Source of the DNA: Rhodospirillales bacterium
Lineage (GTDB): Bacteria; Pseudomonadota; Alphaproteobacteria; Rhodospirillales; Casp-alpha2
Assembly: GCA_017640505.1 (NCBI GenBank)
Contig: JAEPQO010000003.1
Span: 434,001 to 498,000, forward strand
DNA: 64,000 bases
Reading direction: 5' to 3'
Below, in pieces: positions 8,901-15,058 of the stretch (the stretch's first letter is position 1; every line of letters starts with the position of its first letter). The notes under the pieces were generated by a model, which searched no databases, was not told the origin of the DNA, and worked only from the letters and a program-made list of their open reading frames with translations. A program made the translations under genes and the position numbers.

Positions 8901-9535
8901 CCGAACTTCTGAAAGCACAGGTTCAGTTCCGGCTGGTCGGCGAGCAGAAGGCACGGGTCGGTGCGCGCCTTGCACTTATATATGTGTTGGCCGAGAAGTA
9001 TCAGCCCGCGCTCGAGGTGTTGCAGGGAACCGACGAGCCCAACATCCCGGCGGAACTGGCAGCGCAGCGGCGGCACCTGCGGGCGCAGGTTCTGACGGGG
9101 CTGAAACGTTCGGGCGATGCGCTGGCGCTTCTTGAAGACGACGAAAGCGAGAATGCCGAATTGCTGCGCATGGAAGTGTTCTGGAAGAACGCGAATTGGC
9201 GCGATGCTGCGAAATCACTCAGGCTGTTGGTTAAACTGTCCGGTGCCAAGCCGGATGAACCGGTCGACGATGTTCAGGCGACACGTATCATCAACTACGT
9301 GATTGCGCTGACGAATGCCGGTGGTGAACGCGCCGTCAGCCAGATCCGGCGCGAGTACGGCCCGGCCATGGCGGGCACCAAGTTTGCGGAAGCCTTCGAC
9401 CTGGTAACGGCACCGGCCGCAATCGGCACGTTGCCGCCCGAAGGGGTGCCGGCAAAAGTTCAGGAAGCGGAGACGTTCCTGACGGCGTATCGGGACAAAC
9501 TCAAGGACGGGGTGCCGCTGTCGTCGCTGAACTGA
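5993..9535 (+). CDS. Large exported AMIN-like/TPR protein of the flagellar cluster
   Basis: The 1180-residue product is not assigned to a named family. A signal peptide covers residues 1-27 (LLAACLAVACLGAVGDANA). Two beta-rich segments follow (about 30-125 and 160-260, the second with PDYTRVVFDFEQDVPYQV), which look like AMIN domains. Next is an Ala/Pro/Glu/Thr-rich linker (about 265-395), a third similar beta segment (about 400-490, QDQLAFRFDFDEPVAAATFR), and from about 620 to 1140 a helical TPR-like array (RLELAKFFFANAYAPETLGV, FLLGRYDLALADFNHESLAE). AMIN domains usually target envelope structures; TPRs bind proteins. It starts inside the stop of the MotB gene and is last in the operon, so an envelope scaffold for the motor is plausible. 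Confidence 0.8.
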   Translation: MRWSGYRPLLAACLAVACLGAVGDANAERVSVRVEQSGKSSLITFAWQVPVAHKHSVEDGRVTVRFSRPIEGDFARLAAELPDLIADPAAGADGRSVSFTLRKPVEVFAFYTGTGVTVELFDDIKTGAQSASTNADGPVEVPVEPVTASRVKASAQATPADAPEIRVRTGEHPDYTRVVFDFEQDVPYQVSNDGGVVTLRFQQPARISLGALSDGGVRLIGGARTAVSGNATTVTLAVPATSTVRDFLSGPKVVLDVREPSGAADPVALPAATAAVEQPAAPAPETATEDAPPAQTVQPVETVEPAPPAAPEPAAAAEPETSGAPTRLEAAPTQDTAETGQPRALTPDGTRPAAAETAAAPETPAAPSADDDQFSQELSPRAQASAGAGEPTAAKVSATPGQDQLAFRFDFDEPVAAATFRRGGAIWIVFDKPMTVDTAALQLEAGEAAFEILQLPNENATVLRIRTSARYNPAVKRDGLAWEIDFAPRQMAPQAGLEVNAQPNSPVGARVFVPVPEPGRPIAVADPNIGDNFVVVPVIPLGHAVGRPFRFPQFSIQIAAQGVVINPIIDDLRVRALRQGIEIGSSGVRLAVTNVSEDAAAHAQLAATRTMVKAIEDLERYAATTEQFRVRRRQLEAAIADAPKRGKAAARLELAKFFFANAYAPETLGVLRVAIEDVPPLANDPSVLVMRGGAQFLLGRYDLALADFNHESLAENDEGRLWAAATRATLGDRIGSARDLRFTGSIARDYPRALKMPLGILIAEVAAETGDGQGAKLFLDALNLENPTKGEQAMLQFAEGKLRELDGDFDGAIGLWEDVLESDHRPSRARARVARTEMLLKLRRIDLRDAIEEYEKLRFAWRGDKLEFDNLRRLGSLYLDEGFFREGLSTLKEAATHFRDFEDAPEITKQMSDTFNTLFLGNEADVLDPVKAIAIYNEFKELTPAGARGDEMIRNLADKLVEVDLLDRAAELLKAQVQFRLVGEQKARVGARLALIYVLAEKYQPALEVLQGTDEPNIPAELAAQRRHLRAQVLTGLKRSGDALALLEDDESENAELLRMEVFWKNANWRDAAKSLRLLVKLSGAKPDEPVDDVQATRIINYVIALTNAGGERAVSQIRREYGPAMAGTKFAEAFDLVTAPAAIGTLPPEGVPAKVQEAETFLTAYRDKLKDGVPLSSLN

Positions 9536-9550
9536 CGTGCACCGGCGACG

Positions 9551-10309
9551 CTAGCCGCCGAAGCTTTGTACCAGCGATCCGACGATGATGTACCAGCCGT
9601 CGACCAGCACGAAAAAGATGATCTTGAACGGCAACGCGATGATGATCGGCGGCAGCATCATCATGCCCATGGCCATCAGCACGGACGCCACGACCATGTC
9701 GATAATCAGAAACGGCACGAAGATCAGGAAGCCGATCTCAAAGGCGCGTCTGAGTTCGGAAATCATGAACGCCGGTATAAGCACCCGCATCGGCATCTGA
9801 TCGCGTGCTTCCTCGACGCTTGTACCGCTGATATCGACGAACAATTCCAGATCCTGTTCCCGGACATGGCGCAACATGAAGGCGCGGAACGGCTGAACCG
9901 AACGCTCAAAGGCATCGAACTCGTCGATCTGCCCGGCGATCAACGGTTCGATGCCGTTGTCGTACACCTGTTCGAACGTCGGCATCATGATGAAGAACGT
10001 GACGAACATGGCGAGGCTGACCAGCACCTGGTTCGGCGGCGTCTGCTGCGTGCCCATGGCGGTTCTGAGGAACGACAGGACGACAATGATGCGCACGAAC
10101 GACGTCACCATGATCAGGATCGACGGCGCCAGCGACAGGATCGTGATCAGGGCAACGAGCTGGACGATCCGTGCTGTTGCATCGCCGCCACCGGGGCCAA
10201 GGTCGAGGCTGAATGTCTGCGCAACCGCATCCCCGGCGCCGAACAGCACGGCGATTGTAAGGGCGGCGGCACTGATGCCGTACGTGAGTATGAACGTCCT
10301 CAGCTTCAT
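9551..10309 (-). CDS. fliP: Flagellar type III export gate protein FliP
   Basis: FliP, with FliQ and FliR, forms the core of the flagellar export gate. The 252-residue product has a cleavable-type leader (about 1-30), then characteristic FliP segments: SILIMVTSFVRIIVVLSFLR, TAMGTQQTPPNQVLVSLAMF, LIPAFMISELRRAFEIGFLI and FLIIDMVVASVLMAMGMMML. Length and order are normal. It overlaps fliO by four bases (ATGA) on the minus strand and ends 15 bases from the end of the convergent TPR gene. The order fhlB-like, small protein, fliO, fliP on this strand suggests one operon. Confidence 0.98.
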   Translation of the reverse strand: MKLRTFILTYGISAAALTIAVLFGAGDAVAQTFSLDLGPGGGDATARIVQLVALITILSLAPSILIMVTSFVRIIVVLSFLRTAMGTQQTPPNQVLVSLAMFVTFFIMMPTFEQVYDNGIEPLIAGQIDEFDAFERSVQPFRAFMLRHVREQDLELFVDISGTSVEEARDQMPMRVLIPAFMISELRRAFEIGFLIFVPFLIIDMVVASVLMAMGMMMLPPIIIALPFKIIFFVLVDGWYIIVGSLVQSFGG

Positions 10310-10650
10310 TGGTCCTCAGCTCCGGTCCCGGATGTTTCGTCACGGGCGGCCGTTTCGTCGAGGACCTGCCTGAAGTCGACACCGTCGCGGATGTTGCTTT
10401 CGACGACGAGTTCGGTGGTCGGACTGATTACAAGGAGGTGTTCGACATCGTCTCGGCGGACCAGGACGAGTTTGCGGCGCGAATCCAGCGGCGCGACCTC
10501 GACAACACCGATCCTGCGCTCACCTGAGGGCCGGATCGCATTGACCGGAAAGCCGAAACCGAGGCGGCGAAAGATGACGGCGAATACGCCGATCAACGCG
10601 ATCACGAAGATCAGCGCCAGAACGAAGCGAAGGTAACCGTCCATACCCAT
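10306..10650 (-). CDS. fliO: Flagellar export protein FliO
   Basis: FliO is a small membrane protein that helps assemble the FliP ring. The 114-residue product has one N-terminal membrane helix (LRFVLALIFVIALIGVFAVI), a short linker, then a beta-rich cytoplasmic domain (ERRIGVVEVAPLDSRRKLVL, VRRDDVEHLLVI) typical of FliO/FliZ-like domains, and a disordered acidic tail. The start MGMDG at 10650 has a second in-frame ATG two codons later; either could be used. It overlaps fliP by four bases. Confidence 0.9.
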   Translation of the reverse strand: MGMDGYLRFVLALIFVIALIGVFAVIFRRLGFGFPVNAIRPSGERRIGVVEVAPLDSRRKLVLVRRDDVEHLLVISPTTELVVESNIRDGVDFRQVLDETAARDETSGTGAEDQ

Positions 10651-10668
10651 TGATTTGACCGGCCTTGA

Positions 10669-10941
10669 TTATTGTTCCGTGCGTGCCTGCGCCTGTATCG
10701 CTTCGCTGAGCGCGCCGAGCCGCTGTACCAAATGCTGGATCGCGATCGTCACGGCCTGCGGGTCCTCGGGCGGAGTCTCCGCGAGACGGCGGCAAAGATC
10801 GGCAATCGGTTCTTCCAGATTCGTAAGGTCGATCTGATTGCCTTCCCGGATCAATTCGTGGCCGCTTTCGACGAGCTTGGTGAGGTCCTCGATCTCGGCC
10901 ATGTAGTCGGGAGTCGCGCCGTTTTCCGGGGTGTCGCTCAT
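10669..10941 (-). CDS. Small helical hypothetical protein in the fliOP operon
   Basis: The 90-residue acidic product is predicted all-helical, with no signal or membrane segment: DYMAEIEDLTKLVESGHELI, then DLTNLEEPIADLCRRLAETP, then VTIAIQHLVQRLGALSEAIQ. The family is not recognised. Its size, charge and position just before fliO suggest a cytoplasmic flagellar chaperone or export accessory, but no motif proves this. It starts at ATG 10941 and lies 18 bases from fliO and 30 bases after the FlhB-like gene. Confidence 0.65.
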   Translation of the reverse strand: MSDTPENGATPDYMAEIEDLTKLVESGHELIREGNQIDLTNLEEPIADLCRRLAETPPEDPQAVTIAIQHLVQRLGALSEAIQAQARTEQ

Positions 10942-10971
10942 AGTTTCGTTCCTTTGTAACCAGTCGCAACC

Positions 10972-11292
10972 CTAGCGGTTGCGCTTCGCCCAATCCTGCG
11001 TCGGTGGCGCATCGTTGCTGCCCGCCTCGGTATTGGCAAGATATACGTACCTTAATATTTCAGCGACGGCCGTGAACGCTTCGACCGGAATTTCACTGTC
11101 GATGTCGATCGCCGAGAGCAGTTCCGCCAGATCCGCGTCCTCGCGCACCTTGATTCCGTGCGCGAAAGCGAGAGCGAGAATTTGCTCAGCCACCGTGCCG
11201 CGACCAGCGGCGACGACCTTCGGTGCGCGTCCGTCATCTTGTTCCTTGAGCGCGACGGACACCGCGCGTTCCGTCGGTGGCGGCGGTTTCAT
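10972..11292 (-). CDS. FlhB C-terminal-domain-like protein (EscU/YscU/FhlB family)
   Basis: The 106-residue product resembles the cytoplasmic autocleavage domain of FlhB without its membrane part: TERAVSVALKEQDDGRAPKV, VAAGRGTVAEQILALAFAHG, IKVREDADLAELLSAIDIDSE and PVEAFTAVAEILRYVYLAN. The NPTH cleavage motif seen in full FlhB is not present; AAGRG stands near that position. Small FlhB-like (FhlB/YlqH) proteins occur beside flagellar genes and can partly replace the FlhB C-terminal domain. The start at 11292 is chosen because the domain begins there; a longer frame to 11457 adds a Pro/Arg-rich leader. No clear ribosome-binding site is seen for either. A full flhB is at 13975. Confidence 0.8.
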   Translation of the reverse strand: MKPPPPTERAVSVALKEQDDGRAPKVVAAGRGTVAEQILALAFAHGIKVREDADLAELLSAIDIDSEIPVEAFTAVAEILRYVYLANTEAGSNDAPPTQDWAKRNR

Positions 11293-11461
11293 GTTGTTTT
11301 GCGTCAGATCGTCGGTGCGTCCCAACCGCGCCTCCCCAATCCGCGACAGACATGACCTCATTCCGCGCGGCCAAGCCTTTCGCAAGGCTAACCTTCGCCG
11401 GTCCGGTTTAACAAACCATAAATCCCGGGGCGGAGCCGGGAAAAGCGGCAGCGGCATATAT

Positions 11462-11490
11462 CGTTAACAAAGATTCACCACTTGTTAACG
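11462..11490. promoter_or_regulatory. Inverted repeat with two GTTAAC cores before flgB
   Basis: CGTTAACAA (11462-11470) and TTGTTAACG (11482-11490) are perfect inverted copies with an 11-base spacer. The site is 100 bases before flgB and in the divergent region facing the fliOP operon. The TTAA cores recall CtrA half-sites, but spacing is not the standard TTAA-N7-TTAA. It may be an operator for the flagellar operons. Confidence 0.45.
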
Positions 11491-11589
11491 AAACCCGGCA
11501 GATAATGCCCATCAGGAAATCGGCGGGAAATTCCGCCGGAAAACCCCGATGGGGTTCGGGAACGGGACGCGGTTGAAGGGACGCCGGGT

Positions 11590-11994
11590 ATGGATCTGAA
11601 CAAAACGGCCCTGTTTGGAGCGATCAAGGGACGCCTCAGCTGGCTTTCGCAGCGGCAGGAAGTGCTTGCCCAGAACATCGCCAACGCGGATACGCCGCGC
11701 TATCGTGCATCGGACCTTAAGCCCTTTGAATTCAAAGAAATTCTGCGCCAGGAAAAGATTCAACTGAACATGAACGTGACCGATGCGTCGCATCAGCCCG
11801 GTCGTCGCAAACGTATTCGGGACTTTGCGGAGCAGACGGAACGCCAGCCTTTCGAAACCTCGCCGACCGGGAACTCGGTCGTGCTCGAGGAGCAGATGGC
11901 AAAAGTCAACGAGACGCACACCAAGCACAAACTGGTGACGCAGTTGTACAGGAAACACCTGTCGATGATCTCCGCGGCCGTCAGGTCGCGCTGA
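11590..11994 (+). CDS. flgB: Flagellar proximal rod protein FlgB
   Basis: FlgB forms part of the proximal rod. The 134-residue product has the FlgB/rod N-terminal helix and motif LSWLSQRQEVLAQNIANADT followed by PRYRASDLKPFEF. The C-terminal helix includes VLEEQMAKVNETHTKHKLVT, typical of this protein. ATG 11590 follows GAAGGGACGCCGGGT. It is the first gene of flgB-flgC-fliE-fliQ-fliR-flhB, all on the plus strand. flgC starts 17 bases later. Confidence 0.97.
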   Translation: MDLNKTALFGAIKGRLSWLSQRQEVLAQNIANADTPRYRASDLKPFEFKEILRQEKIQLNMNVTDASHQPGRRKRIRDFAEQTERQPFETSPTGNSVVLEEQMAKVNETHTKHKLVTQLYRKHLSMISAAVRSR

Positions 11995-12011
11995 GCTGGA
12001 CGAGGTTTGAT

Positions 12012-12422
12012 ATGGACGATCTTCTTAAAACATTTGCGATCTCTGGCGCCGGTATGCGGGTTCAGGGAGCACGCCTTCGGGTGATCTCGCAGAACATCGC
12101 CAACGCGGATTCCCTGCCGCAGGACCCGAACGGAAAGCCTTACCGCCGCAAAACCATCACGTTCCGCAATGAGCTGGACCGTGCGGTCGGCCTCGACACC
12201 GTGCGTGTCAACAAGGTTCGCCCCGATATGTCCGAGTTCGGCCGCCGCTATGAGCCGAGCCACCCCGCCGCAGACGCCGACGGCTACGTGCTGACGCCGA
12301 ACGTCAACCGGCTGGTGGAAATGACCGATATGCGCGAAGCGCAGCGGTCCTACGAAGCAAACCTTAACGTGATCAAATCGTCGCGCTCTATGCTGATGAG
12401 CACGATCGAAGTGCTGAAATAA
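12012..12422 (+). CDS. flgC: Flagellar proximal rod protein FlgC
   Basis: FlgC is the partner of FlgB in the proximal rod. The 136-residue product shows the rod signature RVISQNIANADSLPQDPNGK, the PYRRKTITF segment, and the C-terminal ANLNVIKSSRSMLMSTIEVL helix with the preceding VNRLVEMTDMREAQRSYE. Length is standard. It sits between flgB and fliE. Confidence 0.97.
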   Translation: MDDLLKTFAISGAGMRVQGARLRVISQNIANADSLPQDPNGKPYRRKTITFRNELDRAVGLDTVRVNKVRPDMSEFGRRYEPSHPAADADGYVLTPNVNRLVEMTDMREAQRSYEANLNVIKSSRSMLMSTIEVLK

Positions 12423-12504
12423 CGAATAAGGCCGGAGAAAACGGTCTCCAGAACAAGGCGCCGGCCGAGAAGCTGTCAGGCGAACCTGGAACGGGAACTG
12501 AGAA

Positions 12505-12831
12505 ATGAGTAATCCATCTATGGGTTTCGCCAACGCGGTCCGGGCTTATGCCGACGTTGCCAACAACAACGCATTCGGCGGCAAACCGGCCAAGTCGGTC
12601 CCCGAAGCGGGCAATGACGATTTCGGTGCCCTGGTCCGGAGCGCAATCGACGAGGCGATCAAGATCGGCGAGAAGAGTGAAAAACTCTCGATCCAGGGCG
12701 TTAACGACCGCGCCGACCTGAACCAGGTCGTGACCGCTGTTGCGGAAGCCGAAGTCACGTTGCAGACTGTGGTGGCGGTGCGCGACAAGGTCATCGAAGC
12801 GTACAAAGACATCCTTCGTATGCCGATCTGA
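12505..12831 (+). CDS. fliE: Flagellar MS-ring/rod junction protein FliE
   Basis: FliE links the MS ring to the rod. The 108-residue product has a loose N-terminal region and the conserved C-terminal helices: DFGALVRSAIDEAIKIGEKS, IQGVNDRADLNQVVTAVAEA and EVTLQTVVAVRDKVIEAYKD ILRMPI at the end. Length is normal. It follows flgC by 82 bases and precedes fliQ by 75 bases. Confidence 0.96.
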   Translation: MSNPSMGFANAVRAYADVANNNAFGGKPAKSVPEAGNDDFGALVRSAIDEAIKIGEKSEKLSIQGVNDRADLNQVVTAVAEAEVTLQTVVAVRDKVIEAYKDILRMPI

Positions 12832-12906
12832 CGTTTTCTCCGGCCGCATCGATGTAACTGCGACCGGAGCCGCCGGCCGCCGGCAACGAACAGGCGGGGA
12901 TCGATC

Positions 12907-13179
12907 ATGAACGAAACCGCAGTCATGGAAATCGGGCGCGAGGCACTTTGGGTGGTGCTGATTACCGCGGGGCCGATCATGCTTGCTGGACTGCTCATCG
13001 GTCTTGCCATTGCGCTCTTCCAGGCGCTGACGACCATTCAGGAAATGACTCTCACATTCGTGCCGAAGATCATCGTGATCTTTGTCGCGATCATGGTGTT
13101 CCTTCCATTCATGATGACCGAGGTCGTCGAGTTCTCGCGCACATTGTTCGACAGGATAATTGCGCTAGGCGTGAACTAG
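12907..13179 (+). CDS. fliQ: Flagellar export gate protein FliQ
   Basis: FliQ is a small inner-membrane protein of the export gate. The 90-residue product has two membrane helices (about 15-38 and 50-75). It carries the conserved core LFQALTTIQEMTLTFVPKII between them. The start follows GCGGGGATCG. fliR follows after 13 bases. Confidence 0.97.
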   Translation: MNETAVMEIGREALWVVLITAGPIMLAGLLIGLAIALFQALTTIQEMTLTFVPKIIVIFVAIMVFLPFMMTEVVEFSRTLFDRIIALGVN

Positions 13180-13192
13180 GCGAGGACCCGCC

Positions 13193-13954
13193 GTGCTCCA
13201 GCAGTTTCTCGAAGTCAACATCTGGGTGCTGATTGTGATCATGGCCCGTGTCGGCACCGTGTTCTCGCTCATGCCGGGGTTCAGCGCAGGCTACATCTCG
13301 ACCCGTTTTCGCCTCAGTATGGCGCTCGCCGTGACCTTTATGCTGCTGCCGGTGCTTGCTGCCTATGTGCCGCCATTGCCGGTGAATGCTGTTGCGATGT
13401 TTCTCATCCTGGCAGGTGAAGTCATTATCGGCGCGTTTCTGGCATCGATCGGCATCTTCGTTATCTCGGCGCTACAGGCTGCGGGGACATTCATCGCTTA
13501 TTTCTCGTCCATGGCCAATGCCCTGATCCAGGATCCGGTCGCCAACCAGCAGAGTTCCGTTATTTCGGGGTTCCTGAGTACAGCGGCGCTGGTCGCCATC
13601 TTTGCCGCCGACCTGCACCATGTTGCGCTTCGTGCGGTAATCGACAGCTTTTCGCTTTTTCAGCCGGGCCAGCCAATTGCGTTCGGCGACATGTCGCAGA
13701 CGCTGGCGATCACGCTTTCCGACTCGTTTGCGTTGGGGCTCAAGATCGCGTCGCCGATGCTGCTGTCGGCGTTGGTCTATTATATCTCGCTCGGTATTCT
13801 CGGCCGCCTGATGCCGACCTTGCAGGTATTCTTCTTCGGGCTGCCGTTGCAGATCAGCATGCAGTTGTGGGTGCTGATGATTTGTTTCTCCGGTATGATG
13901 ATGGTGTTCCTACAGGCGTATTCGGATGCATACACACCGTTTTTGGCGCCCTGA
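13193..13954 (+). CDS. fliR: Flagellar export gate protein FliR
   Basis: FliR completes the FliPQR gate. The 253-residue product starts with GTG (13193), preceded by GAGGA. It has six or more membrane segments and FliR landmarks such as MARVGTVFSLMPGFSAGYIS, GEVIIGAFLASIGIFVISAL, QAAGTFIAYFSSMANALIQD and GRLMPTLQVFFFGLPLQI. Length is normal. It ends 20 bases before flhB. Confidence 0.97.
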   Translation: MLQQFLEVNIWVLIVIMARVGTVFSLMPGFSAGYISTRFRLSMALAVTFMLLPVLAAYVPPLPVNAVAMFLILAGEVIIGAFLASIGIFVISALQAAGTFIAYFSSMANALIQDPVANQQSSVISGFLSTAALVAIFAADLHHVALRAVIDSFSLFQPGQPIAFGDMSQTLAITLSDSFALGLKIASPMLLSALVYYISLGILGRLMPTLQVFFFGLPLQISMQLWVLMICFSGMMMVFLQAYSDAYTPFLAP

Positions 13955-13974
13955 ACAGTTGGTGAAAGCGCGAT

Positions 13975-15045
13975 ATGGCCGAAGAAGACGACGCACAAAA
14001 AACTGAGGACCCGACAGACAAAAAACTGTCGCGCGCCCGGGAAAAGGGACAGGTCGCGTCCTCGCAGGAGGTCAAGAGCTGGGTCGTGCTGTTGGCCGGT
14101 GCGGCCGGCATCGTTTTCATGTCGCCGATCATCGCCGACGATATCCGTGTGATCAGCATTCCCTACCTGGAGAATGTGCACGCCATCCCCTCCGATTTCG
14201 AGGGCATGCGCCACAATCTTATCGGTTCCGCGATCGAGGTCGGCCTGGCGGTGGCGCCGCTTTTCCTGCTGATCGTTCTTTTTGCATTGGCCGGCAACAT
14301 CATGCAGTTCGGGCTTTTGTTCGCGCCTGAGAAGGTCAAGCCGGACTTCGAAAAGGTCTCGCCGATGAAGGGCCTGAAGCGAATGTTCTCGATGCGCTCG
14401 GTGGTCGAGTTCGGCAAGGGCATCCTGAAGCTCGTCATCGTCTCTGCGGTGGCACTCGGCATCACGTTGCCGCTGATGCAGGACATTACGTTGATGCCGG
14501 GGTTCTCGATGGCGGCGATCATGGACCGGATCCTGAACATCGCCATCCTGCTGGCGGCGGGGACCATCGCCGTCATGACCGCAATCGCGGCGCTCGACTT
14601 CATGTTCCAGAAGTATCAGTTCACGAAGTCGATGCGGATGTCGAAGCAAGAGGTGAAAGACGAGCACAAGCAGTCGGAAGGCGACCCGCAGGTCAAAGCA
14701 CGTATCCGTTCCCTGCGCCAGCAACGCGCCCGCGAACGCATGATGGCGGCGGTGCCGGAAGCCGACGTCGTGATCACCAACCCGACCCACTATGCCGTCG
14801 CGCTGCAATACGAGATCGACGAGATGTCGGCGCCGCGTCTGGTCGCCAAAGGCGTCGACACGCTTGCCTTCAGAATTCGTGAAGTCGCCGAGGAGCACGA
14901 CATACCGATCGTCGAGAACCCGCCGCTTGCGCGGGCGCTTCATGCCAGCGTCGAAATCGACGAGGAAATTCCGCCAGAACACTTTGTCGCCGTGGCCGAA
15001 GTTATCGGTTACGTTATGCGTCTAAAGGGGAAAACTATCCATTAG
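13975..15045 (+). CDS. flhB: Flagellar export switch protein FlhB
   Basis: FlhB sets the export apparatus substrate specificity. The 356-residue product begins with the acidic/basic leader AEEDDAQKTEDPTDKKLSRA. Four membrane segments follow (about 30-210), then the cytoplasmic domain. The autocleavage motif NPTH is at residues 269-272 (VVITNPTHYAVALQYE). The tail contains APRLVAKGVDTLAFRIREVA and VAEVIGYVMRLKG, as in full FlhB proteins. It ends 13 bases before cckA, an adjacency seen in other Rhodospirillales-type genomes. Confidence 0.98.
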   Translation: MAEEDDAQKTEDPTDKKLSRAREKGQVASSQEVKSWVVLLAGAAGIVFMSPIIADDIRVISIPYLENVHAIPSDFEGMRHNLIGSAIEVGLAVAPLFLLIVLFALAGNIMQFGLLFAPEKVKPDFEKVSPMKGLKRMFSMRSVVEFGKGILKLVIVSAVALGITLPLMQDITLMPGFSMAAIMDRILNIAILLAAGTIAVMTAIAALDFMFQKYQFTKSMRMSKQEVKDEHKQSEGDPQVKARIRSLRQQRARERMMAAVPEADVVITNPTHYAVALQYEIDEMSAPRLVAKGVDTLAFRIREVAEEHDIPIVENPPLARALHASVEIDEEIPPEHFVAVAEVIGYVMRLKGKTIH

Positions 15046-15058
15046 GGGCGGAGCAAGG

